A stretch of 64,000 nucleotides of DNA. Origin: JBFXAN01 sp050184225. Its GTDB lineage: Bacteria > Chloroflexota > Dehalococcoidia > CAUJGQ01. The notes beneath the pieces were generated by a model. The model was not told the DNA's origin. It worked only from the letters and a program-made list of their open reading frames with translations, and ran no database searches. Location of the stretch: positions 13,833 through 77,832 of the forward strand of contig JBFXAN010000005.1 in assembly GCA_050184225.1 (NCBI GenBank), read 5' to 3'. Below are positions 40,846 through 49,016 of this stretch, piece after piece; the first letter of the stretch is position 1, and every line of letters begins with the position of its first letter. The translations under genes and the position numbers were made by a program.

Positions 40846-41922
40846 TCATGCGGGAACGGCGTCATGCGACAGGTCCCAGACACGATCAACGTTGGCAGGG
40901 GACGGCGGTCGGGCGCCGGACTCGACCTCTTTCAACACCGTGACGATGGCGTCGTTGACCGGGGTCAATACATCCACCTCCCGGCCCCGGGCGGAGACGT
41001 AGCCGTTGAGGTAGTCGATCTCAGTGCGGCGTCCCTTGGCGATATCCTGCGAAGTTGATGCCTGCCAACCGCCGCCGACGCCGTCAACAGGTGGAGGATG
41101 CTCGGATGCCGGCGGGAGATCGGCCAGAGCCAGAGCGCCATCCTCCTCGATCCACGCGGTGGCGGGACGGCCGCCGACGGATTCCACGTTGACGCCGAGC
41201 GCGAGACCGACGGCGATCACCTCGCGCGCGACCTGATCGCGCAATGGTGCGAAGCGGGGGGCGGCGTCGGCGAGTGCCACCGGTCCCATACCGCTCATCG
41301 CGGTGAGGGTATTGCCCATGCTGTTCGCTGCCAGCTTCGCCCAGCGCTCGCCCCAGATGTTCGTCGTCGTGCGCGCTGCATCGACGCTGTCGAGCATGGC
41401 GGCGATGCGCTCCACCCGCGGGCTGATCACACCGTTCAGCTCCCCGACCCGGAAGATGTCGTAGCCGCGCTCGCGCCCCGATTGGCCGCCGCGGACGACG
41501 TGACCCGGTTGGTCGAGGTGAACGGTGATCGTGGAGATCGTGCAGCCGATTGCCCGCTCGTAGCCGGCGATGCGGGCGATCGTCTCGTCGTTGATCCCGT
41601 TCTGGGCCGAGACCATGCAGCCGTTGGGGGCGAGGTAGCTCTTCATCATCGTCGTCGCCCAGGCCGTGTCATACGACTTCATCGCGATGAAGATGATGTC
41701 GAACGGCTCGCGGATGCCCTGGACTTCGCAGAGATGCCGGCCGTCCACCGGCACAGTGAACTCGCCGCCGCTGTCCGACACGGTGATCCCACGCCCCCGC
41801 ATCGCCTCGACGTTCTCCGGCCAGGGGTCGATGATCGTCGGCGCGTACCCCGCACGGGTGAGGTACGCGCCGAGGTAGCTGCCGATCGCGCCGCCGCCCA
41901 TGAAGGCGATTCGTGGATTCAT
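40846..41922 (-). CDS. Ketopantoate reductase family protein (ApbA/PanE)
   Basis: NADPH-dependent reductase of a 2-oxo acid, 358 residues (longer than the usual 300). The Rossmann site is RIAFMGGGAIGSYLGAYLTR, followed by DIIFIAMKSYDTAWA and MVSAQNGINDE (motif around the conserved Asn-Gly). The ApbA_C helical part includes NSMGNTLTAMSG and EIDYLNGYVSARGREV, the typical pantoate/NADPH contact. It lies 30 bases after an amidohydrolase gene, so the substrate may be a catabolic 2-oxo acid rather than ketopantoate. Confidence 0.85.
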   Translation of the reverse strand: MNPRIAFMGGGAIGSYLGAYLTRAGYAPTIIDPWPENVEAMRGRGITVSDSGGEFTVPVDGRHLCEVQGIREPFDIIFIAMKSYDTAWATTMMKSYLAPNGCMVSAQNGINDETIARIAGYERAIGCTISTITVHLDQPGHVVRGGQSGRERGYDIFRVGELNGVISPRVERIAAMLDSVDAARTTTNIWGERWAKLAANSMGNTLTAMSGMGPVALADAAPRFAPLRDQVAREVIAVGLALGVNVESVGGRPATAWIEEDGALALADLPPASEHPPPVDGVGGGWQASTSQDIAKGRRTEIDYLNGYVSARGREVDVLTPVNDAIVTVLKEVESGARPPSPANVDRVWDLSHDAVPA

Positions 41923-41952
41923 AGTTGCAGACCTTTGGCTGATGATTGCCGG

Positions 41953-43065
41953 CTAATACTCGAACGGTAGGTTGTACAGCTCGCAGCAGTTGGCGACGGT
42001 GATCCGGTAGCGGTCTTCGTCGGGGACGCCGTCGAAGATCTCGTCGAGGACCTCCTGCGAGCGAGGGAAGATCGAGTCGTGGTGTGGGTAGTCGCTGCCC
42101 CACATCAGGTTGCGCACGCCGATGTCGTCGCGGGTGAGGATGCCGGTGCGGTCGTCCTCGAAGGTGACGATGAAGTTCTTGTGGAAGTACTCGCTCGGCC
42201 GTTCGATTACCTCCGGCGCGGCGGCCGACGGTGTGCGGTGCAGCGCCCAATCGAGCCGCTGGAGGAAGTGGGCGACCCAGCCCGTCTCCCACTCGGTTGG
42301 CACGAATTTCAGGCCGGGGTAGCGGGCGCAGACACCGCCGCAGATCAGGTCGCTGATCACGGCGGCCATGCCGGTGTGGGCGAGGGCGTAGTTGGTGATC
42401 GGACCCCAGTCGGGCAGGCCGTGGTTCGGCGCGGCGGTGGTGAAGATGTGCATCAGCAGCGGCGTCTTTAGCTCCTGGGCAACTTCCCAGAAGGGGTCGT
42501 AGGAGCGGTGCGAGTAGGGGCGGTCAACAGGTGGCACACAAGGGATGCAGGCGCCGCGGTGTCCGAGCTTGACCGCCCGCTGGAGCTCGACGATCGCCGC
42601 GTCGACATCGTGGAGCGGGATGCAGGCGAGCGGGAAGAGGCGGTTCGGCGCCTGGGAGCAGTAGTTCGCCGTCCAGTCATTGTAGTTGCGGAAGGTGGCG
42701 GCGACGATCTCGGGATTCTGGATGCCGTAGATGCCGAACATGACGCTGGGGTAGATCACCTCGGCGTCGATGCCGTCGATCTCCTGGTCCTTGAGGCGGG
42801 CGATCGGGTCCATCACACCGGGACGCATGCCGGCGTAGCCCTTGCGGATCATCGCCTGGGTTTCGGGGTCGTTGACGTAGTGCCCGGCGATGCCGAGCCG
42901 GCCGACGGAGAGACCACCGCGGCCGTTGACGGTGAGGACATCGCCCCGTTCCGGGTCGTGGACGATCTTCGGCGCCCCCTCCCCAAAGCGTGCCTCGAGC
43001 CCGGCGAACACCTCCGGCGGTTCGACGACGTGAGAGTCACCGGAGATGCACAGCTTCTGCGCCAT
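41953..43065 (-). CDS. Amidohydrolase-2 family metal-dependent hydrolase/decarboxylase
   Basis: TIM-barrel enzyme of 370 residues, related to ACMSD-like decarboxylases and other amidohydrolase_2 enzymes. Visible blocks: CISGDSHVVEPPEVFAGLEA at the N-terminus (HVxEP replaces HxH), IDGIDAEVIYPSVMFGIYGI, MHIFTTAAPNHGLPDW, FVPTEWETGWVAHFLQRLDW and NLMWGSDYPHHDSIFPRSQE with the metal-binding Asp and His. Such enzymes often act on aromatic ring-cleavage products. The pairing with a ketopantoate-reductase-like gene suggests a small catabolic operon. Confidence 0.88.
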   Translation of the reverse strand: MAQKLCISGDSHVVEPPEVFAGLEARFGEGAPKIVHDPERGDVLTVNGRGGLSVGRLGIAGHYVNDPETQAMIRKGYAGMRPGVMDPIARLKDQEIDGIDAEVIYPSVMFGIYGIQNPEIVAATFRNYNDWTANYCSQAPNRLFPLACIPLHDVDAAIVELQRAVKLGHRGACIPCVPPVDRPYSHRSYDPFWEVAQELKTPLLMHIFTTAAPNHGLPDWGPITNYALAHTGMAAVISDLICGGVCARYPGLKFVPTEWETGWVAHFLQRLDWALHRTPSAAAPEVIERPSEYFHKNFIVTFEDDRTGILTRDDIGVRNLMWGSDYPHHDSIFPRSQEVLDEIFDGVPDEDRYRITVANCCELYNLPFEY

Positions 43066-43148
43066 TGTCTTCCTCCTGTCTCGACGTACGTGCCAGTTCG
43101 GCCTACGTAGGAACGACGTAAGGAATCACACCGCGGCGAGGCGGCGAC

Positions 43149-43177
43149 AACGTACCCCCACGCACGGGTTGCGTCAA
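43149..43177 (-). promoter_or_regulatory. Sigma-70-type promoter for the amidohydrolase operon
   Basis: On the minus strand TTGACG (43172-43177) and TACGTT (43149-43154) with a 17-base spacer, about 84 bases before the amidohydrolase ATG. Confidence 0.55.
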
Positions 43178-43290
43178 GTATCGTGCATTGGGATGCGAGG
43201 GCAGGCGATCGCTCGGGGCCGGGTAACTTCTGGCATCTCAAAGTGACTATTCACCAGAGCGATCTGCACAACCGCCGGACGCAGTGGCCG

Positions 43291-44421
43291 ATGGCATCGC
43301 GAACGGACGACGATAGCACGCTGGTGGGACGGACGCGCGGCGGTGACAAGGCAGCGTTCGCGCTACTGTTTGGCCGCCATCAAGCCCTCCTGCGCGGCGT
43401 CTGTCGCCGGTATCTCGGCGCGGATGCCGTGATCGAGGATGTCGTCCAGGAGGCTGCGCTGCAAGCGCTGCTCAACATCGACACACTACGGAGGCCGGAG
43501 CGGTTCGGCGCCTGGCTGGCGGGCATTGGATTGAATCTCTGCCGGCGCTGGCAGCGCGACCAGCGGCACACCGCGCTGTCATGGGAAGCGTTGTCCGGCG
43601 GCGGCTACCGGCACGAGCCGATTGACCAACATGAGGCACCGGCCGATGCGCTCGTCGCTGCCGAACTACAGCGCCGGGTGCGCGATGCGGTGGCGTTGCT
43701 GCCGTCCGGACAGCGGGATGCGGTCGTGCTCTTCTACCTCTCGGGGCACACCCAGGCGGAGACGGCAGCGCTGCTCGGTACGCCGGTGGGAGCGGTGAAG
43801 ACGCGATTGCACAAGGCCCGCGCGGCGCTGCGGAGCCGGCTCAACGCCCTATGGCAGGAGGAACACATGGCAACCGAATCCACCAATGCACTTCGACGAA
43901 TGCGCATCGTCGACGTGCGCTCCCGGCCATCGGACGACCCCCAACGCAGCCCCTACGCCTCGCATGTGGTGCTCCTTGAGGAGGTGGATGGTGGAAGAGT
44001 GCTGCCGATCTGGGTCGGTCCGAGCGAAGGGCTGAGCCTCGCCATGCTGATCGAGAAGATTGAAACGCCGCGGCCGCTCACGCCGGTGTTCATGGGCCGG
44101 CTGGTTGAGGCCGCCGGCGCCCGGCTGCACGAGGTACGGATCACGCAATTGGAGAATGACACCTTCTACGCCGAAGCGGTGGTTGCCGGTCCGGCAGGCA
44201 CGCGGGCGATCGACGCCCGTCCGAGCGACGCGCTGATCCTCGCCCTTACAACCGACGCACCGATCGTCGCGGAGGCTTCACTGTTGGAGCGCCTGGAGCC
44301 GGCCCATCCACGCGAGATGGAGATGCGACAGCAAGCATCGATGAACGCGGGTGCCATCGTCGCGGAGGCACAAGCGTCGTACGCGCGACACATGGAGATG
44401 GCGCGACAACAACAACACTGA
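43291..44421 (+). CDS. ECF-type sigma factor fused to a bifunctional nuclease (BFN/DUF151) domain
   Basis: 376 residues. Residues about 15-190 form a sigma-70 family protein: region 2 in AFALLFGRHQALLRGVCRRY and EDVVQEAALQALLNIDTLRR, region 4 in LPSGQRDAVVLFYLSGHTQA and TPVGAVKTRLHKARAALRSR. From M193 a complete BFN domain follows: MRIVDVRSRPSDD, VLPIWVGPSEGLSLAMLIEK, and ARPSDALILALTTDAPIV. BFN domains are known as DNase/RNase-type domains in bacteria and plants. No stop separates the parts, but AGGAGG lies 5 bases before the M193 ATG, so the nuclease may also be made alone. I chose ATG 43291; in-frame sequence further upstream lacks family residues. Confidence 0.88.
   Translation: MASRTDDDSTLVGRTRGGDKAAFALLFGRHQALLRGVCRRYLGADAVIEDVVQEAALQALLNIDTLRRPERFGAWLAGIGLNLCRRWQRDQRHTALSWEALSGGGYRHEPIDQHEAPADALVAAELQRRVRDAVALLPSGQRDAVVLFYLSGHTQAETAALLGTPVGAVKTRLHKARAALRSRLNALWQEEHMATESTNALRRMRIVDVRSRPSDDPQRSPYASHVVLLEEVDGGRVLPIWVGPSEGLSLAMLIEKIETPRPLTPVFMGRLVEAAGARLHEVRITQLENDTFYAEAVVAGPAGTRAIDARPSDALILALTTDAPIVAEASLLERLEPAHPREMEMRQQASMNAGAIVAEAQASYARHMEMARQQQH
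43856..43869 (+). promoter_or_regulatory. Internal ribosome-binding site before the nuclease domain
   Basis: AGGAGG (43856-43861), spacer AACAC, then ATG at 43867-43869, in frame inside the sigma-BFN gene and exactly at the domain boundary. Confidence 0.6.
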
Positions 44422-44487
44422 GCAGCGATACCGGCCCGGCCTGCACAGCACTGTGCTGCGATCGACGAGCCAATCGTTCGATCAACG

Positions 44488-44970
44488 TCATCGAGCGATT
44501 GATTGTGCCAGCAAGTCCAGGGCAGCGATGGCGAAGGCCCGCATGTTGGCAACGCGGTCCGGGCTGCCCGTTTCGAGCGTAATCACCTGCTCGACCGGGC
44601 CGGCGACCGCGATGCAGGTGTGCCCGGCGGCGTCGCCGTAGCGGTTGCCGGTCGGACCGGCGGCGCCCGTCTCACCCAATCCCCAGGTTGCGCCCAGGCG
44701 CTGCCGCGCTGTGCGGGCGAGCAGCGTCGCGTACGGCTCCGAAGACGAGCGCATGCCCGTCACAACGGCGTCCTGTACATCGAGCAGTGCCGTCCGCGCG
44801 ACGCGCGTGTAGACGACCGAACCACCGAGAAAGTACGCGGAAGCGCCCGGCACGGCGAGCAGCGCCGCCGACAGAAGCCCTCCCGTCGACGATTCGGCGA
44901 TGGCAATGGTTTCACTGCGTTCTTTCAGTAAGGCGGCGACACGTTCTGCAAGCGGCAGTAGATCGTTCAT
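44488..44970 (-). CDS. CinA C-terminal family protein (nicotinamide-nucleotide amidase type)
   Basis: 160-residue stand-alone CinA C-terminal domain (PncC type), which deamidates NMN to nicotinate mononucleotide. Motifs: IAIAESSTGGLLSAALLAVP, GASAYFLGGSVVYTRVAR, and WGLGETGAAGPTGNRYGD followed by HTCIAVAGP. These match the usual ESxTGG, Y-sheet and ETG-AGP blocks. A heptamer repeat lies just upstream of the gene (44985-45105). Confidence 0.9.
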   Translation of the reverse strand: MNDLLPLAERVAALLKERSETIAIAESSTGGLLSAALLAVPGASAYFLGGSVVYTRVARTALLDVQDAVVTGMRSSSEPYATLLARTARQRLGATWGLGETGAAGPTGNRYGDAAGHTCIAVAGPVEQVITLETGSPDRVANMRAFAIAALDLLAQSIAR

Positions 44971-44984
44971 TGCGACTCCAAGTT

Positions 44985-45105
44985 GTTAGCCGATAGCCGT
45001 TAGCCGTTAGGTCACTGGATGACCTGGCCGGAGTAACAAGTCTGTGGTGAGTCGCTAACGGCTAACGGCTAACGGCTAATGGCTAACGGCTATCGTCTAA
45101 TGGCT
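44985..45105. repeat. Heptanucleotide tandem repeats in inverted arrangement, GGCTAAC family, copy 2
   Basis: Left arm 44985-45010 has about four GTTAGCC-type heptamers; right arm 45054-45105 has about seven CTAACGG-type heptamers (CTAACGG, CTAATGG, CTATCGT variants). The arms can pair over roughly 25 bases. Unit length is strictly seven. The right end overlaps the last codons of the cupin gene. Confidence 0.8.
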
Positions 45106-45516
45106 ATCTTCTTCCTTCAGTCCTCGCGGTGGGGCAAGGGTACGGGCGGCGCAGACGACGAACTCGAGGTCGCTGGGGCCGACGTTGCGGACCATGTGGG
45201 GGATGGCGGCGGGGAAGAACAGGAACTCGCCGGCGCTGACGGTGCGGGTCCAGGGGCCGCAGGCGACTTCGCCCTCGCCGGCGAGGAAGTAATAAACCTT
45301 CTCGATGTCCTCGTGGACGTGGAGCTCGTTCGCGCCGCCGGGCGGGATGCGATTCCAGAGCACGAAGGAGAGCGAGCTCTCGAAGCCGGCGGACTCGGCC
45401 TGAAAGATCTGGCGCACGCGCAGGGCGCCACGTGATTCCCGTTCGGGCACATCGGCGGCCCGCTTGACGAGCAGGCGGGACGGTTGCGGCTCGGCGCCGG
45501 TAGTCGAAGCGGTCAT
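45097..45516 (-). CDS. Cupin-domain protein
   Basis: 139 residues from ATG 45516 (SD GGGAGG); the longer open frame upstream has no family sequence. The cupin core reads RIPPGGANELHVHEDIEKVY then YFLAGEGEVACG (motif 1 with His, His and Glu), and GEFLFFPAAIPHMVRNVG (motif 2 His). A single-domain cupin of unknown substrate. Its final codons run into the heptamer repeat, which supplies part of the stop region. Confidence 0.8.
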   Translation of the reverse strand: MTASTTGAEPQPSRLLVKRAADVPERESRGALRVRQIFQAESAGFESSLSFVLWNRIPPGGANELHVHEDIEKVYYFLAGEGEVACGPWTRTVSAGEFLFFPAAIPHMVRNVGPSDLEFVVCAARTLAPPRGLKEEDSH

Positions 45517-45745
45517 ACGGCCTCCCTGGTGGGCTGAGTCGTTCGGCCACACCCGCGCACGCATGAGAGCGAGCGGCCGGATGTGGAGCCGGGCCTCGCT
45601 TGATGCGGCCCGCGCGGAACGTCCGCGCACCAATCTTGCAACGTGCGCATCGATACGTCCAGGCTGAATGGCGCCGGACGTTGCCCGACTGTAACAGCGG
45701 ACGATGTGGACCGTTTCACTTCGTAGAGCACCATTCGGAGAACAC

Positions 45746-46540
45746 ATGATGCGAAAGCTGATCGCAACGCTGACCGCGGCCGGCAGTCTCGCCGCACTCC
45801 TTGCGTTTGTCGGACCGGACACGCCGGCGGCGTTCGCTGCCCAACCGCCCGACGGTGCGGCGCTGACCGGCGTCGTATGGCAATGGCAGCACACCGTCAC
45901 CAGCACGGAGTCGTTCGTGCCGGACGATCCGAGCCGCTACACGATCGAGTTCCAACCCGACGGCCGCGCCAGCATCCGCGCCGACTGCAACCGCGGCTCG
46001 GGCAGCTATGAGGCCACCGGCAATCAACTGACCTTTGGCCCGATCGCCACCACCCTCGCCGCCTGCCCGCCGGCGTCGCTCGGTTCCGACTTTCTCCGGC
46101 AGCTCAACGACGCTGGCGTGTATTCGACGGACGGACACCGGCTATTCATCGGCTTGAAATCCAGCGTCGCCGTGATGAGCTTCGTCAACCCCGCGTCGGC
46201 GACACAGGCGGCTGTCACCGGCGTCGTCACCTACCGGCAGCGGATCGCGCTGCCGTCAGGTGTGGTCGTGCGGGTGCAGCTGCAGGACATCTCCCGCGCC
46301 GACGCGCCGGCGGTCGTGCTGGGCGAGCAGGTGATCGAGCCGATGGGGCGGCAGGTGCCGTTCCCGTTCTCGATCGCCTACGACCCCGACGCGATCGATC
46401 CGCGCGGACGGTACACCGTGCGTGCCCGCATCGAGAGCGCGACCGGGGATCTGCTCTGGACCAGCACCCAGGCGTATCCGGTGATCACGGCCGGCAATCC
46501 AACGAGCGACATCGAAGTGATCGTGCAACCCGTGGGTTAG
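45746..46540 (+). CDS. Secreted META-domain protein with a YbaY-like C-terminal domain
   Basis: 264 residues with a signal peptide (RKLIATLTAAGSLAALLAFV to about AFA, residue 32). Residues about 40-150 are a META/HslJ-like domain: LTGVVWQWQHTVTSTES, YTIEFQPDGRASIRADCNRG and FGPIATTLAACPPAS with two Cys. Residues about 158-262 resemble the YbaY/'type III secretion system lipoprotein' beta domain: VTGVVTYRQRIALPSGVVVR and PFSIAYDPDAIDPRGRYTV. Both are envelope domains of unclear function, often stress-related. No close operon partner. Confidence 0.82.
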   Translation: MMRKLIATLTAAGSLAALLAFVGPDTPAAFAAQPPDGAALTGVVWQWQHTVTSTESFVPDDPSRYTIEFQPDGRASIRADCNRGSGSYEATGNQLTFGPIATTLAACPPASLGSDFLRQLNDAGVYSTDGHRLFIGLKSSVAVMSFVNPASATQAAVTGVVTYRQRIALPSGVVVRVQLQDISRADAPAVVLGEQVIEPMGRQVPFPFSIAYDPDAIDPRGRYTVRARIESATGDLLWTSTQAYPVITAGNPTSDIEVIVQPVG

Positions 46541-46633
46541 AACCAAGCCGTCGACTCGCGTTCCAGTTCCTGTCCGGGTGCATTACCCTTGCGGGCGTGC
46601 AAGTGGCGAAACGGCCGTTCGGAAGATGACGAG

Positions 46634-46911
46634 ATGGGCGCCGAAGCTGGCACGGAGACGGCCCTGGCCGAGGTACAGGGCGACGACACCGAAAAGCCGG
46701 CGCCGTTGGTCGCGACGCGGAATGAGGGAACGGGCCGGCCTCGGACGCCGAATATCCTCTGGCTGGTGAGCGAGGACAACAATCCGTTCGTCGGCGCCTA
46801 CGGTGACCCGCACGGGCGCCCGCCGATGATCGACCGGCTCGCCCGCGAGGGCATCCTCTACCGCAACGACTATTCGACCGCGCCCGTCTGCGCGCCGACG
46901 CGGTTCAGCGG
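46634..46911 (+). pseudogene. 5' fragment of a sulfatase gene
   Basis: Residues RTPNILWLVSEDNNPFVGAY and LAREGILYRNDYSTAPVCAP are a clear sulfatase N-terminus with metal Asp and the Cys of the modification motif, but the reading breaks off right after CAPTRF and the remaining ORF (to 47038) has no sulfatase pattern. About 280 bases of a 1.3-1.5 kb gene are left. It lies directly upstream of an intact but different sulfatase gene. Confidence 0.75.
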
Positions 46912-46997
46912 CTGCGCCGGGCCGCGTCGGCGAGCGCCTGAGCGCGAGGCTGAAAACCGCGACACGGCCCACTACGCCGCGAGCGACGAGGTGACAC

Positions 46998-48290
46998 ATG
47001 GCGACCCGCCCGCCGAACTTTGTCCTTATCCTGTGTGACGACCTGGGCTACGGCGACATCGAGCCGTACGGCGGATCGATTCCGACCCCCGCACTCAATC
47101 GGATGGCGGAGGAAGGGTTGACGGCGACGGATTACTACTGTCCGGCCAACATCTGCACGCCGTCCCGCGCCGGCATCCTCACCGGACGCTATCCGGTGCG
47201 GACCGGCCTCGGCTACGAGGTGATCTTTCCCGGCGAAGACCGCGCGCTGCCGCTGTCCGAACCAACGATTGCCGCCGCACTCAAGCCGGACTACGTCAGC
47301 GGGATCTTCGGGAAGTGGCATCTCGGTCACGCCGGGCCGTCCTGGCTGCCGACGAACTACGGCTTTGACACGTTCGCCGGTATCCCCTACAGCCACGACA
47401 TGCTGCCGCTCGAGTTCTACGAGGCGGATGCCGCGACGGGCGCGGTGAGCTGCACGCCGGTCGATTTCCCCGCGCTCCAGCAGCAGATTTACGAACACGC
47501 GGAGCGATTCATCGAGCGCCATCGCGATCGGCCGTTCTTCGTCGAACTGGCGCTGAGCGCGCCCCACCTGCCGGAATACCCGTTCGGCGAGTTCAAGGGC
47601 AGTTCGGCGGCGGGGCCGTACGGCGATGTCGTGCGAGAGATCGATGCGATCACCGGCCGGCTGCTGGACAGCCTGAAGGCGCTGGAGATCGAACGCGAGA
47701 CACTCGTGATCTTCACCTCGGACAACGGGCCCTGGTATGAAGGCTCGACCGGGCCGCTGCGCGACCGGAAGGGTGGGGCGGGGTACGACGGCGGCTATCG
47801 GGTGCCCTTTATCGTCTGGGCGCCGGGGAGGGTGGAGCCGGGCGGCACGACCGACGCGATCATCGGCGGCATCGACCTGCTGCCGACATTCTGCGCGCTG
47901 GCCGGCTGCGCGCTGCCGGAGGATGTGGAACTCGACGGGCGTGACATTTCCCCGGTGTTGACGGCGGGCGCGACCTCACCGCATGAGGAGATCCTGCTGT
48001 TCAACAATGAAGATGTCGTCGCCGTCCGGACGCAGGCATGGAAGTATATCGACCGATCCTACTATCGGAGCCTCATGGTCAGCTACGCACGGACCGGATT
48101 CACACAACTCCACGATATGACCCGGGACGTTGCGGAGAGCTACAGCGTCGCCGAGACGTATCCGGAGGTGGCGCTGGACATGCAGACACGCCTTCAACGA
48201 GCACGGGAGACCTTCGCGCCGTTCAAGCGGGGCATGCCGCCGTTCTTCGAAGAGTTGCGAAAGCAGGGGCGTTTTCGGAGTCAGGACTGA
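46998..48290 (+). CDS. Sulfatase (arylsulfatase-like)
   Basis: Hydrolyses sulfate esters; 430 residues. The metal site D14-D15 is in FVLILCDDLGYGDIEPYGGS, and the formylglycine motif is C53-T-P-S-R57 in CPANICTPSRAGILTGRYPV. Further blocks: SGIFGKWHLGHAGPSWLPTN (Lys, His), and LVIFTSDNGPWYEGS. There is no signal peptide, unlike many arylsulfatases, so a cytosolic place is possible. C53 needs an activating FGly enzyme or anaerobic sulfatase maturase, which is not in this window. Confidence 0.92.
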   Translation: MATRPPNFVLILCDDLGYGDIEPYGGSIPTPALNRMAEEGLTATDYYCPANICTPSRAGILTGRYPVRTGLGYEVIFPGEDRALPLSEPTIAAALKPDYVSGIFGKWHLGHAGPSWLPTNYGFDTFAGIPYSHDMLPLEFYEADAATGAVSCTPVDFPALQQQIYEHAERFIERHRDRPFFVELALSAPHLPEYPFGEFKGSSAAGPYGDVVREIDAITGRLLDSLKALEIERETLVIFTSDNGPWYEGSTGPLRDRKGGAGYDGGYRVPFIVWAPGRVEPGGTTDAIIGGIDLLPTFCALAGCALPEDVELDGRDISPVLTAGATSPHEEILLFNNEDVVAVRTQAWKYIDRSYYRSLMVSYARTGFTQLHDMTRDVAESYSVAETYPEVALDMQTRLQRARETFAPFKRGMPPFFEELRKQGRFRSQD

Positions 48291-48320
48291 TACCACTTGA
48301 CAAGGTTGCGTGGCGGCGCT

Positions 48321-48413
48321 CATGTACAACCAGTTGGCTGTACTGGAACGCATGGGCGCAATCGAGATCTTTGCCCAGACGGCCGGCCAGATGGACGCCC
48401 TGCTCGCGGGCTG
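48321..48413 (+). other. Short ORF, probable gene remnant
   Basis: A 30-codon open stretch beginning MYNQLAVLERMGAIEIFAQT and closed by TGA, in the gap between the sulfatase and the DHFR-like gene. It reads like the C-terminal helix of a larger protein, but I do not recognise which, and it has no SD. Confidence 0.25.
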
Positions 48414-48460
48414 ACCGTTCCTGTACGACGACATCACCACATCGGCACGGAGGTAAAACC

Positions 48461-49006
48461 ATGGGAGCAATCCACGTACACGAGTTCATGAGCCTCGACG
48501 GCGTGATCGATGCGCCGACGTGGACGTTCGAGTACGGCTTCGACCCCAAGATGGGAGAGGCGATCGGCGCGGTTACGGACCGATGCCGAGGCATCCTGCT
48601 CGGGCGCACAACCTACCAGATGTTCGAGCCGGCGTGGTCGACGCGGACTGTGGCGGACGATCCGGGCGCGCCGTTCTTCAACGACACGACGAAGTACGTC
48701 GTCTCCGGGACGCTCACGACCGCAACGTGGCGGAACTCCAAAATCATCGGGCCGTACGATCCCGACGCGATCCGCCGCCTGAAGGACGAGGTCGGTGACC
48801 TCTATGTCAGCGGCAGCATTACGCTGGTCCACGCGATGCTCGCGGACGGCCTGATCGATGAGCTGAACCTGTGCGTCTACCCGCTCACCCGTGGGTCCGG
48901 CCCGCGACTCTTCCCCGATGGCGCCGCGCCCTTCAAGATGTCGCTCGCAGCCTGTGAGTCGTACGAGAACGGTGTGCTCTACCTGGCCTACCGACCGCAG
49001 GTGTGA
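48461..49006 (+). CDS. Dihydrofolate reductase / RibD C-terminal family protein
   Basis: 181 residues from ATG 48461 with upstream GGAGG. Features of the RibD_C/DHFR-like fold: HEFMSLDGVIDAPTWTFEYG, GILLGRTTYQMFEPAW, KYVVSGTLTTATWRNSKII, GDLYVSGSITLVHAMLADGL and IDELNLCVYPLTRGSGPRLF. These small reductases are common in soil and Chloroflexota genomes and their substrates are mostly unknown. Confidence 0.9.
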   Translation: MGAIHVHEFMSLDGVIDAPTWTFEYGFDPKMGEAIGAVTDRCRGILLGRTTYQMFEPAWSTRTVADDPGAPFFNDTTKYVVSGTLTTATWRNSKIIGPYDPDAIRRLKDEVGDLYVSGSITLVHAMLADGLIDELNLCVYPLTRGSGPRLFPDGAAPFKMSLAACESYENGVLYLAYRPQV

Positions 49007-49016
49007 GTCCGTCGCG

